Program-made: the position numbers and the translations under genes
In this document: piece by piece, positions 1 through 6,411 of the stretch
How positions within the stretch are numbered: position 1 is the stretch's first letter
Layout: the number at the start of each line of letters is the position of its first letter
Assembly: GCA_002423325.1 (NCBI GenBank)
Contig: DIVQ01000164.1
Span: forward strand, 1 to 9,856
Direction: 5' to 3'
Origin: Anaerolineales bacterium UBA6128
Lineage (GTDB): Bacteria; Chloroflexota; Anaerolineae; UBA1429
Length of the DNA: 9,856 nt
The notes under the pieces: generated by a model
Database searches by the model: none
What the model saw: the letters and a program-made list of their open reading frames with translations, nothing else
Told to the model about the DNA's origin: nothing

Positions 1-380
1 TGCTCGAAAAAAGCGTCCGACGCGCGCTTGTTCTCGACATAGATCAGCCCATCGGCATAGACCGTGAGCTCGATACCGTGCTCACGCGCATAGTCGCGCA
101 ACTCGGGCAGCAGCGCGCGAGAAAAGGTGCGCTCGTAGATCGCCTGCTGGGTCGCCACGTCCACCACGGCCGCGCCCTGATAGGTGATCAGCGGCACCGT
201 GATGCCCAGTTCCCCGGCCCAACGGCGCATCGACGAATAGCCGCGTCCCGAGGCCAGCGTGACGTGGACGCCGCGCGCCATCGCGGCGCCCAGCGCGCGC
301 CGCACACGCGGCGAGATGGTCATGTTTTCGTGCAGAATCGTGCCGTCGAGGTCCAGTGCGATGAGCTTGATCGTCAACAT
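1..380 (-). CDS. Cof-type HAD superfamily phosphatase, N-terminal part (3' end outside window)
   Basis: About 126 N-terminal codons are visible and the gene continues past base 1. The protein begins MLTIKLIALDLDGTILHEN, which is HAD motif I (DxDGT/I, nucleophile D10 and acid D12). Motif II follows as LASGRGYSSMRRW, with S/T-x-GR typical of Cof/YwpJ-like HAD hydrolases. A segment LITYQGAAVVD matches the cap-proximal 'NGA' region of the family. Known members are soluble Mg-dependent phosphatases acting on sugar phosphates, flavin or nucleotide substrates; the substrate here cannot be told. The ATG at 380 is preceded by GGAG that overlaps the TAG stop of prmC, and only 6 nt separate the genes, so translation is probably coupled. 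It is the third visible gene of the prfA-prmC operon. Motifs III and IV lie outside the window. Confidence 0.88.
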   Translation of the reverse strand, partial: MLTIKLIALDLDGTILHENMTISPRVRRALGAAMARGVHVTLASGRGYSSMRRWAGELGITVPLITYQGAAVVDVATQQAIYERTFSRALLPELRDYAREHGIELTVYADGLIYVENKRASDAFFE

Positions 381-386
381 TGGCTC

Positions 387-1271
387 CTATGCGGTGCGGC
401 CAGGCTGTTCGATGCACACCACGCGGTCCCAGCCGGCCAGGTCCTGAACCAAGCGCACGCGGCCCTCCGGCAGCGCCTGTTCGGCCAGCGCGCAGACGCG
501 CCTCGCCTGACGCGGATCGATCTCCAGCAACAGCAGCCCCGGCCAGGCCAGCCGCGTCGCCGCCTGCGCGATCAGCCGCGCCACCAGATCGAGGCCTTCG
601 GCCCCGCCATCCAGGGCCAGCGCGGGCTCATAGTCGCGCACATCGGGCATCAGCGTGCTCAGTTCGGCGTGCCTGACGTACGGCAGGTTGGCAGCGATCA
701 GGTCGAAGGGGCCGTCGAGCGCCGCCAGCAGGTCACCGCGGACCAGCGTCACGCGCTGCTGCAGACCGTAGCGCTGCAGGTTCGCGCGCGCTACATCCAG
801 CGCCCCAAGTGACACATCGACCGCCCAGACCTGTGCCGCGGGCAGATGCCGCGCCAGCACGAGCGCGATCGCGCCGCTGCCGGTGCCCACATCAACCACG
901 CGCAAGGCCGCAGCGCCCCGCGCCTGCGTCCACGCCAGCGCCGTCTCCACCAGATGCTCGGTCTCGGGGCGCGGGATCAGCACGCGCTCATCGACAGCCA
1001 ACGCCACATCGTAGAACGCGCGCCGCCCGGTCAGGTAGGCCACCGGTTCGTGCGCCGCGCGACGCGCCACCAGGGCTGCGTACACCGCGCGCTGTGCCGT
1101 CGTCAACCGCTGGTCGCCACGCGCCAGCACCTGGGTGCGCTCCAGGCCCAGCACGTGCCCCAGCAACAGCTCGGCGTCCAGACGCGCGCTGTCTGCGTCC
1201 GCGACGCTCAGGCGCGCGCTGGCCCCACGCAGCACCGCAGCCACGCTGTCGTGGGCCGTTTCATCTGCCAT
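387..1271 (-). CDS. prmC: Release factor glutamine methyltransferase PrmC (HemK)
   Basis: This 294-residue protein has the normal PrmC length. It transfers a methyl group from S-adenosylmethionine to the glutamine side chain of the GGQ motif in release factors 1 and 2 in the cytoplasm. Residues 1-90 form the helical substrate-binding N-domain. The family signature LIPRPETEHLVE is at 98-109, SAM motif I DVGTGSG at 127-133, and an acidic residue at the end of strand 2 in AVDVS at about 150-154. The catalytic NPPY motif reads NLPY (195-198), a variant I associate with Chloroflexota members; the flanking YEPALALDGG (214-223) is conserved. The ATG at 1271 lies 8 nt after the prfA stop, with AGAGG a few bases upstream. 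Its substrate, RF1, is encoded immediately upstream, as in many bacteria. Confidence 0.96.
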   Translation of the reverse strand: MADETAHDSVAAVLRGASARLSVADADSARLDAELLLGHVLGLERTQVLARGDQRLTTAQRAVYAALVARRAAHEPVAYLTGRRAFYDVALAVDERVLIPRPETEHLVETALAWTQARGAAALRVVDVGTGSGAIALVLARHLPAAQVWAVDVSLGALDVARANLQRYGLQQRVTLVRGDLLAALDGPFDLIAANLPYVRHAELSTLMPDVRDYEPALALDGGAEGLDLVARLIAQAATRLAWPGLLLLEIDPRQARRVCALAEQALPEGRVRLVQDLAGWDRVVCIEQPGRTA

Positions 1272-1279
1272 GCGCGCCT

Positions 1280-2344
1280 CTAGGCCGCGCTCAGGCGCTC
1301 GGCCTGCTCTTGAGCGGACAATTCATCGATAAAGGGGTCAAGCTCGCCGGCCAGCACGCTCTCCAGGCGGTAGAGCGACAGATCGATGCGATGGTCGGTG
1401 ACACGGTTCTGGGGATAGTTGTAGGTGCGGATCTTTTCGCTGCGTTCAGCCGTGCCCACCTGCTTGCGGCGCGCCTCGTCCAGTTGGCTGAACTGCTTCT
1501 GGTACTCTAGATCGTACACGCGCGCCCGCAGGATCGACATCGCGCGCGCCTTGTTCTGCAACTGCGAGCGCTCGTCCTGACACTGCGCCACGATACCGGT
1601 GGGCAGGTGCGTGATGCGCACGGCCGAGTCAGTGGTGTTGACACCCTGCCCGCCATGGCCTCCGGCGCGGAAGACGTCGATACGCAGATCATTGTCGTTG
1701 ATCTGAACGTCGACCTCATCGACTTCGGGCAACACCGCCACCGTGGCAGTGGACGTGTGAATGCGTCCGCTGGACTCGGTGGTGGGCACGCGCTGCACAC
1801 GGTGCACGCCGCTCTCGTACTTGAGACGTGAGTAGGCGCCTTTGCCCTTGACGCCGAGGATCACTTCCTTGTAGCCGCCGATGCCGGTTTCGCTGACGCT
1901 CAGCAGCTCGGTCTTCCAGCCGCGCGCCGCGGCGTACTGCATGTACATGCGCAGCAGGTCGCCGCCAAACAGCGCCGCTTCATCGCCGCCGGTGCCGGCG
2001 CGAATCTCCACGATGACGTTGCGCTCATCGCGTGGGTCTTTGGGGATCAGCAGCTCTTTGAGGGTCTGCTCACACGCTGCCAGTTGGTCCTCCAACATGC
2101 GCACTTCCTCAGCCACCAACTCGCGCATTTCGGGGCCCTTTTCCTCGTCCAGCATCTCGCGCGTGGTCGCCAACTCCTCCAGCGTCGCCTGATAGCGACG
2201 ATAGGCGTTGACCAGGTCTGCCAGGCCACTCTGCTCCTGCGCATAGGTGCGCACGAGATCATAGTCCTGCGCGACCTCCGGAGAGGCGAGCAGGGCGCTC
2301 AGTTCATCGTAGCGTCGGACAGTCTCTTCAACTTGCTCGAACAT
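1280..2344 (-). CDS. prfA: Peptide chain release factor 1 (RF1)
   Basis: RF1 recognises UAA and UAG stop codons in the ribosomal A site and triggers peptidyl-tRNA hydrolysis. The 354-residue length is typical. The N-terminal third is helical (domain 1). The decoding tripeptide PxT of RF1 is present as PTT at 187-189 within HRVQRVPTTESSGRIHTS; RF2 would have SPF. The catalytic GGQ is at 231-233 in RAGGHGGQGVNTTDSAVRIT, and the glutamine is the PrmC methylation site. The LPTGIV and CQDERSQ blocks follow as expected. The ATG at 2344 has GGAG six bases upstream. It is the first gene of the prfA-prmC-HAD operon and has its own promoter at 2412-2440. Confidence 0.98.
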   Translation of the reverse strand: MFEQVEETVRRYDELSALLASPEVAQDYDLVRTYAQEQSGLADLVNAYRRYQATLEELATTREMLDEEKGPEMRELVAEEVRMLEDQLAACEQTLKELLIPKDPRDERNVIVEIRAGTGGDEAALFGGDLLRMYMQYAAARGWKTELLSVSETGIGGYKEVILGVKGKGAYSRLKYESGVHRVQRVPTTESSGRIHTSTATVAVLPEVDEVDVQINDNDLRIDVFRAGGHGGQGVNTTDSAVRITHLPTGIVAQCQDERSQLQNKARAMSILRARVYDLEYQKQFSQLDEARRKQVGTAERSEKIRTYNYPQNRVTDHRIDLSLYRLESVLAGELDPFIDELSAQEQAERLSAA

Positions 2345-2411
2345 CGGTTACTCCGCGATAGTCGCGCCTACAAGTCGGGGCGCTCGTTCGGCGCTTGCGC
2401 GACGACCGTTT

Positions 2412-2440
2412 ATTATAGCGCGATCGGGCGCACAGGCCAA
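2412..2440 (-). promoter_or_regulatory. Predicted sigma-70-type promoter of prfA operon
   Basis: On the minus strand a perfect TATAAT -10 box lies at 2417-2412 and TTGGCC lies at 2440-2435, separated by 17 bp. Transcription would start near 2404 and leave a leader of about 60 nt before prfA. The -35 match is 4 of 6, but the -10 and spacing are ideal. The -35 overlaps the T-rich tail of the terminator of the upstream lipoprotein gene. Confidence 0.7.
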
Positions 2441-2471
2441 AGAACAGGGGCGATCCTGGTGATCGCCCCTG
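2439..2471 (-). terminator. Intrinsic terminator after lipoprotein gene
   Basis: A perfect 11-bp stem CAGGGGCGATC / GATCGCCCCTG (2445-2455 with 2461-2471) has a 5-nt loop and starts 10 nt past the lipoprotein stop codon. On the minus strand it is followed by TTCTTT, an imperfect but usable U-tract. There is no plus-strand gene ending here, so it serves the minus-strand lipoprotein gene. Confidence 0.75.
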
Positions 2472-2480
2472 CCCCGCCCG

Positions 2481-3128
2481 CTACTGCGTACGACCCCACA
2501 CCTCGAGCTCGGCGACGCAGGTGTCGTTGGCGCTCTGGCCCGCGTAGACCTCGTCGATCATCAGCGTCACCGACGCCGTGGCGATCCCTCCCACATCGAT
2601 CGTCTGCAGGCCGCGCGCATCGGACAATTCCGCCACACGCTGCTGTCCCGACGAGAACACCAGCGTTGCGCGCTTGATACGGTTGTTGGCCGCCCAGAGC
2701 GCGTCACTCGCGTCATAGCCGACACTCAGGGCCACGCGATCGACCACGATCTCTTCCGGGAACCTGAGGGAGAGCGACTGTCCGACGCCCGCATCAGCGG
2801 CCCCCTCCACCCAGGCCGTCTCGAGCGCGCCGTCGATCGCGGCCAGCGGCCCATAGCTGCCATGTTGATCGCTCGGCAGATACGAGCTCGCCTCAGCCTG
2901 AGCAAAGGGCGAGAGGTTGCGCGCCTCGCGGGCGACCTCGGTCACCCACGCGAGCCGCTCCACCTCCATGTGCCGCGCCTCCGTAGCGGGCACACCCGCA
3001 GGGTCGGGCGTTCGTGTGGGCGCCGCGGTGGACGCCGGTGGCGCGGTCGTCGGAAGGCTTGCGACAGGCGTCGGTGTTGGTTGCGCACAGGATCCAAGGG
3101 CCAGCGCAGCGCACAGCACAAGCAGCAA
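2481..3128 (-). CDS. Lipoprotein with NADase-type glycan-binding (discoidin-like) domain
   Basis: The protein starts with a hydrophobic signal segment ending in a lipobox, LALGSC, so Cys14 would be lipidated and the protein anchored on the outer face of the membrane. A low-complexity Thr/Pro/Ala linker follows (about residues 16-48). From about residue 77 the sequence matches my memory of the NADase-type glycan-binding domain related to discoidin/F5-8C folds: ASSYLP, then YGPLAAIDGALETAWVEGA, then GVGQSLSLRF, NNRIKRATLVFSSGQ and a closing VAELEVWG. No catalytic domain is attached, so its role is probably carbohydrate or envelope binding; this is inference. The TTG start at 3128 gives a signal peptide without a charged n-region and no clear ribosome site. 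A CTG at 3167 has GAGGTG five bases upstream and would add LNPLYRLHTSAFW, giving a more normal signal peptide. The gene stands alone and ends in its own terminator. Confidence 0.8.
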   Translation of the reverse strand: MLLVLCAALALGSCAQPTPTPVASLPTTAPPASTAAPTRTPDPAGVPATEARHMEVERLAWVTEVAREARNLSPFAQAEASSYLPSDQHGSYGPLAAIDGALETAWVEGAADAGVGQSLSLRFPEEIVVDRVALSVGYDASDALWAANNRIKRATLVFSSGQQRVAELSDARGLQTIDVGGIATASVTLMIDEVYAGQSANDTCVAELEVWGRTQ

Positions 3129-3198
3129 CCAGAATGCGGACGTGTGAAGACGGTAGAGGGGGTTCAGCGGGGCACCTCGACAGAAACGTTGTTCAGGC

Positions 3199-3235
3199 GC
3201 GAGGCCCCGGGTGTCGTCGTTCCCCGAGGCCTCGC
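3199..3235. other. Strong imperfect hairpin in divergent intergenic region
   Basis: Bases 3199-3211 pair with 3223-3235 (12 of 13 positions, one C-A mismatch) around an 11-nt loop. No T-run follows on either strand, so it does not look like a terminator. On the minus strand it would lie in the leader of the lipoprotein mRNA, 30-70 nt upstream of its start; as DNA it could be a protein-binding site. Function unknown. Confidence 0.5.
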
Positions 3236-3257
3236 TCCAGATGGAAGGAGAGGGAGC

Positions 3258-3275
3258 TGAGGATCTGTATCCTCA
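3258..3275. promoter_or_regulatory. Short perfect inverted repeat, possible operator
   Basis: TGAGGAT, a 4-nt spacer CTGT and ATCCTCA form a perfect 7-bp dyad. It lies about 50 bp upstream of the -35 box of the cation transporter promoter and upstream of the divergent lipoprotein gene. The placement fits a regulator site serving either gene, but no regulator gene is nearby and a chance dyad is possible. Confidence 0.3.
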
Positions 3276-3324
3276 TCACCTGATAGACGTGCAATGTGCG
3301 CGCAATGTTCCGCTGTAGCAGTCT

Positions 3325-3353
3325 TTGACAGGTGGCGGTCGCTGCATTAACAT
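3325..3353 (+). promoter_or_regulatory. Predicted sigma-70-type promoter of cation transporter gene
   Basis: A consensus TTGACA (3325-3330) is followed after exactly 17 bp by TAACAT (3348-3353), which keeps the important T1, A2 and T6 positions. Transcription would start near 3360 and leave a leader of about 45 nt before the GTG at 3405. This is the best-looking promoter on the plus strand. Confidence 0.72.
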
Positions 3354-3404
3354 AGTCATAGAAGCTGACGCGCTTCGGACGATCCGCCTGAAAGGAAACG
3401 CGAC

Positions 3405-4832
3405 GTGACAACGACATCCCTCGATTCGGTAACCACCTTCCGCGGCATTCGTCGCGTGCTGTGGGTGACGCTGTTCCTCAACCTGATACCAGCAGTGGTT
3501 CGCCTCGCGATCGGCTATGCGACCGGCTCTCTGAGCCTCATCGCGGGTGGCTTTGACTCGGTGTTCGACGCCGCCTCCAATGTGGTGGGGCTCATTGGGG
3601 TTGGCATCGCCAGCCGTCCCGCCGACGAGCAGCATCCCTATGGCCATCGCAAGGCCGAGACGTTGGCCGCGTTGGTGATCAGCATGATGCTGTTCATCAC
3701 CTGCTGGGAAATAGCCACGGGCGCCGTCGAGCGGCTGCGTAACCCAGACCTGATCTCTGGCGAGGTCAATATCTGGAGCTTTGCTGCGCTGGCAGTAACC
3801 CTGGCGGTTCACGCGACGGTAGTGTGGTACGAGTTGCGCGAGGGGCGTCGGCTGCGCAGCGAGGTGCTGGTGGCCGATGCGTTGCACACCCGCGGTGACA
3901 TATTCGCCTCGCTCAGCATTCTGGTCGGACTGGTCGCGACGCGCCTGGGCTTTGCCCTGGCCGACCCCATCGCGGCGCTGGTCGTTGCGGGCTTTATTGC
4001 CAAGATCGGCATCGACATCTTTGCGGAGGCCGCCGGCACGGTGATGGACGAGGCGGTGCTGCCGACCGCGCGATTGGAGCAGGTCGCGCTCACGGTGCCC
4101 GGGGTTCTGTCGGTGCACCACGCCCGCACGCACGGATATGAGACAGAACTCATCGGCGACCTGCATATCCGCGTGGACCCGGCCATGCCCGCCGAGCAAT
4201 CGCACGCCATCGCCCACGAGGTCGCGCGCCGCCTGCGCGCGCAGGAGCCGGCGCTCAAGGATATCACCGTGCATGTGGAACCGGCGCAGACCATCCCCGG
4301 CGAGATCACCCAGGGCGAGGTGGTGCTGCAGTTGCGACGCCTGGCCGATGGCTTGGGGCTGGCCGTGCACCACGTCTCCGTGTGCGAGCGCGACGGCGCG
4401 TATAGCATCAGCGTGCACCTCGAGATGGACGGAAGCCTGTCACTGCAGGACGCGCACCGGCTGGCCTCAACGCTTGAGGAGCGGACCCGCGCCGAAATCG
4501 GGCGGGTTGCCGAAGTCACCACGCACATCGAGCCGCAAGGACAGATCGCGCACGGCTGGCTGGAGTCCCTGCCGGACGATGAGATCGTCACCGCCGTGAC
4601 CGACCTGGTCGACGGCGAGTTGGGGGCCGGTTCCTGCCACCGGGTCCGCGTACGCGTGGGGGCAAGGGGCAAGGTGCTGTCGCTGCACTGCACGCTGCCG
4701 GGCGAGATGGCCCTTTACGAGGCCCACGTCATTACCGACCGGCTGCAGCACGAGATTCTGGCCCGCATCGACGGCATGCAGAGCGTGGTCGTGCATGCCG
4801 AGCCGCCGGCGGCCGATTCGGCGCCAGAGTGA
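3405..4832 (+). CDS. Cation diffusion facilitator with three tandem cytoplasmic domains
   Basis: CDF proteins export Zn2+, Fe2+ or similar ions in exchange for protons. Residues 1-215 are the transmembrane domain. Site A ligands match YiiP/FieF: D51 and D55 in GGFDSVFD, H161 and D165 in HTRGD. Site B also matches: D74, H77, H81 in DEQHPYGH. The usual protein ends after one cytoplasmic domain at about 300 residues; this one has 475 and three copies (about 216-293, 300-377, 388-467), each closing with an H-x-E-P signature (HVEP, HIEP, HAEP). In each copy four histidines occur at spacings 16, 13 and 23 (H238/254/267/290, H322/338/351/374, H412/428/441/464), close to the zinc ligands of YiiP. The GTG at 3405 has AAAGGA eight bases upstream. 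The gene is monocistronic by layout. Metal specificity is not decided by sequence; the D-D-H-D site A favours zinc or a similar divalent ion. Confidence 0.93.
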   Translation: MTTTSLDSVTTFRGIRRVLWVTLFLNLIPAVVRLAIGYATGSLSLIAGGFDSVFDAASNVVGLIGVGIASRPADEQHPYGHRKAETLAALVISMMLFITCWEIATGAVERLRNPDLISGEVNIWSFAALAVTLAVHATVVWYELREGRRLRSEVLVADALHTRGDIFASLSILVGLVATRLGFALADPIAALVVAGFIAKIGIDIFAEAAGTVMDEAVLPTARLEQVALTVPGVLSVHHARTHGYETELIGDLHIRVDPAMPAEQSHAIAHEVARRLRAQEPALKDITVHVEPAQTIPGEITQGEVVLQLRRLADGLGLAVHHVSVCERDGAYSISVHLEMDGSLSLQDAHRLASTLEERTRAEIGRVAEVTTHIEPQGQIAHGWLESLPDDEIVTAVTDLVDGELGAGSCHRVRVRVGARGKVLSLHCTLPGEMALYEAHVITDRLQHEILARIDGMQSVVVHAEPPAADSAPE

Positions 4833-4968
4833 ACCCAGGAGCGCGTGGCGTCATCCGGATGCGCGCCACCGTGGACATGACGGTGGGCCAACGTGCTGGC
4901 CTTGTCCCCCATGCGCAAGCGAGACGCCGCGATCCGTGCAACGCCAGGAGCCTGATGCAGCCAGGGTA

Positions 4969-4991
4969 CGGGCGAACCTTGTGTTCGCCCG
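4969..4991 (+). repeat. Palindromic repeat copy 1 (GCGAACnTTGTGTTCGC)
   Basis: A perfect 9-bp stem, CGGGCGAAC / GTTCGCCCG, encloses the loop CTTGT. Its core GCGAACCTTGTGTTCGC (4972-4988) recurs with one change 37 nt downstream. The form resembles small dispersed intergenic palindromes of GC-rich genomes, which I recall as common in Chloroflexota; copy number elsewhere cannot be seen here. Confidence 0.7.
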
Positions 4992-4993
4992 AT

Positions 4994-5040
4994 GGTCAGG
5001 CTGTAGAAGCGAACGTTGTGTTCGCACATTCAGACTGACC
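4994..5040 (+). repeat. Nested 47-nt hairpin with palindrome copy 2, abutting the Shine-Dalgarno
   Basis: The core GCGAACGTTGTGTTCGC (5009-5025) forms a 6-bp stem with a GTTGT loop. It is enclosed by an outer arm pair, GGTCAGGCTG (4994-5003) with CAGACTGACC (5031-5040), 9 of 10 pairs, separated by symmetrical 5-nt internal loops. The structure ends at 5040 and the ribosome-binding site AGGAGGTG begins at 5041. It could be a miniature inverted-repeat element, a binding site, or an mRNA structure that affects translation of the amidohydrolase. Confidence 0.65.
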
Positions 5041-5052
5041 AGGAGGTGACGC

Positions 5053-6339
5053 ATGTCCGACATCCGCGAGTACGTCCAGTCTCACGACATCTTTTGCCAC
5101 CACGACCACCACTATTGCTACCGCGATTTTGACGCCCAACGGACCAAGTGCGACTACCGGAGCCTGCTCGGCTATGCCGACACCGACCTGCTGGTAGCCG
5201 CCAGCCTGCCCGCGCTGCAGGGCCCCCTCACCGACGCACAGATCGCACAGTGGTGGCGCTACGCCCGCACCACCGGGTATTGCCAGGCGGTCAGCCTGGG
5301 ATGCCAGGCGCTCTTTGGGCTCGCGTTCGCGCCAGAGAACGCGGAGGCCATCAGCGCGGCGTTGCAGGCGTCCCTCGCCGGCAAGACCGCCGCCGAGGTC
5401 TACCACTACTTTGTCCACGAGCGTGCCCGCAACGTCTGGACCATCTGCGACTCGCTGCAGGCCATGGGTCTGGGCCAGGCGCTCGAGCCGGAGCAGTACC
5501 CCGGCAGCTACCGCTTTACGTTTCGCCTCGACGAGCTCTACAGCATGGTGGATGACGGTCCCATCGCCACGCTGGAGCGCTTCACCGGGCGCTCGATTCA
5601 GACGCTCGAGCAGCTGGCGGCGGCCGTCAACGCGGCCATCGACCTGTTCGCCGAGACCGGCAAGCTTGCCGCGATCAAGATCGGCATGGCTTACCAACGC
5701 GACCTTCGCGTGGGCCAGCCTACGCGCGCGGAGGCCGAGCGCGCCTTTGTGCGCATTCGCAACCGCGCGGTGGCGTGGGACGGCTTGCAGCAGCACAGCG
5801 GCGCGGCGGATGCCGCCACGGGCCGCGCCCTGGGCGACTATATGTTCCACTGCGTGCTGCAGCGCGCCGCCGACGACGACCTGCCCGTACAGATCCATAC
5901 CGGCTATTTGGCGGGCACCTGGGGCGCGCTGGAGGGCAGCAAAGCGCTGCACCTGATCCCCATCCTGAACCGCTACCGCACCGTGCGCTTTGACCTGTTC
6001 CACGCCTCGTGGCCCTGGTGCTCCGAATTCGGCGCCATCGGCAAGAACTATCCCAACGTCTGGCTCAATATGTGCTGGGCCTGGACGATGAACCCCGCGG
6101 CCAGCGAACGCGCTTTGTACGAGTGGCTGGACGCCGTGCCGTTCATCAAGATCTTTGCTTACGGCGCCGACACTCTGCTGCCCTGGTGCAATATGGGCTA
6201 TACCCTGCAGGCCAAGCAGGGCGTGACGCGCGTGCTGGAGCGCAAAGTGGCAGAGGGCGTGTTTAGCGAGCGCACCGCCCAGGAGGTCGCAGATTGCATT
6301 TTACTCCGGAATGGGTTAGTCTTGTATGGATTGGATTGA
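5053..6339 (+). CDS. Amidohydrolase-2-like TIM-barrel protein (uronate-isomerase-like)
   Basis: This 428-residue soluble protein has the layout of the metal-dependent amidohydrolase-2 superfamily. The N-terminus DIFCHHDHHY (12-21) carries the histidine cluster that replaces the usual H-x-H on strand 1. AAIKIG (206-211) offers a lysine on a central strand, PVQIHTGY (278-285) gives H282, FDLFHASWPW (313-322) gives H317, and FAYGADTL (368-375) gives D373, the expected catalytic aspartate. The downstream pattern PNVWLNMCWAW, a helix and VPFIKIFAYGAD is typical of the family. Substrate is unknown; family members include decarboxylases, lactonases and uronate isomerases, and the two-domain length leans to the last. 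The ATG at 5053 has an excellent AGGAGGTG (5041-5048), directly preceded by a nested hairpin. The next gene starts 72 nt later on the same strand. Confidence 0.8.
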   Translation: MSDIREYVQSHDIFCHHDHHYCYRDFDAQRTKCDYRSLLGYADTDLLVAASLPALQGPLTDAQIAQWWRYARTTGYCQAVSLGCQALFGLAFAPENAEAISAALQASLAGKTAAEVYHYFVHERARNVWTICDSLQAMGLGQALEPEQYPGSYRFTFRLDELYSMVDDGPIATLERFTGRSIQTLEQLAAAVNAAIDLFAETGKLAAIKIGMAYQRDLRVGQPTRAEAERAFVRIRNRAVAWDGLQQHSGAADAATGRALGDYMFHCVLQRAADDDLPVQIHTGYLAGTWGALEGSKALHLIPILNRYRTVRFDLFHASWPWCSEFGAIGKNYPNVWLNMCWAWTMNPAASERALYEWLDAVPFIKIFAYGADTLLPWCNMGYTLQAKQGVTRVLERKVAEGVFSERTAQEVADCILLRNGLVLYGLD

Positions 6340-6411
6340 ACGCCGATCGGTTGGCACCAGTCCTGATGCGATAGATGGTGTTGATCATTGTTGCACATCC
6401 AAGGGAGCAAC

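Larger units (their letters stand above)
4833..5052 (+). other. Intergenic region with several inverted repeats
   Basis: This 220-nt gap holds no convincing gene. Just past the transporter stop are the palindrome CATCCGGATG (4852-4861) flanked by GTGGCG/CGCCAC, a 7-bp hairpin CCACCGT/ACGGTGG (4866-4886) and a GGCCA/TGGCC hairpin (4886-4901) followed by TTGT. None has a proper T-run, so termination here is uncertain. The right half carries two copies of a 17-nt palindrome annotated separately. I see no convincing promoter for the amidohydrolase gene. Confidence 0.5.

Noticed and set aside
78..812. Long plus-strand open frame opposite prmC
   Set aside because: It is antisense to a clear PrmC, is rich in Arg, Gln and His without domain motifs, and reflects high GC content.
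3276..4418. 380-codon minus-strand open frame opposite the cation transporter
   Set aside because: It lies opposite the CDF gene, whose motifs are unmistakable, and its composition (His, Arg, Gln, Gly) is typical of an antisense frame.
4969..5025. Two spaced palindromes as a CRISPR array
   Set aside because: Only two 17-nt units occur with a 20-nt gap, and the gap is part of an outer stem rather than a spacer; no cas gene is present.
4829..5038. 69-codon plus-strand frame starting within the transporter stop
   Set aside because: The GTG overlaps the stop, no proper ribosome site is present, the sequence matches nothing recognisable, and it runs through the palindromic repeats.
4996..6003. 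335-codon minus-strand open frame opposite the amidohydrolase
   Set aside because: It shows no family motifs and overlaps completely a gene with a strong ribosome site and conserved active-site blocks.
6388..6411. TTG start eight codons upstream in the TspO-like gene
   Set aside because: The ATG at 6412 has GGGAG at proper spacing; the TTG would place that site inside the coding sequence.
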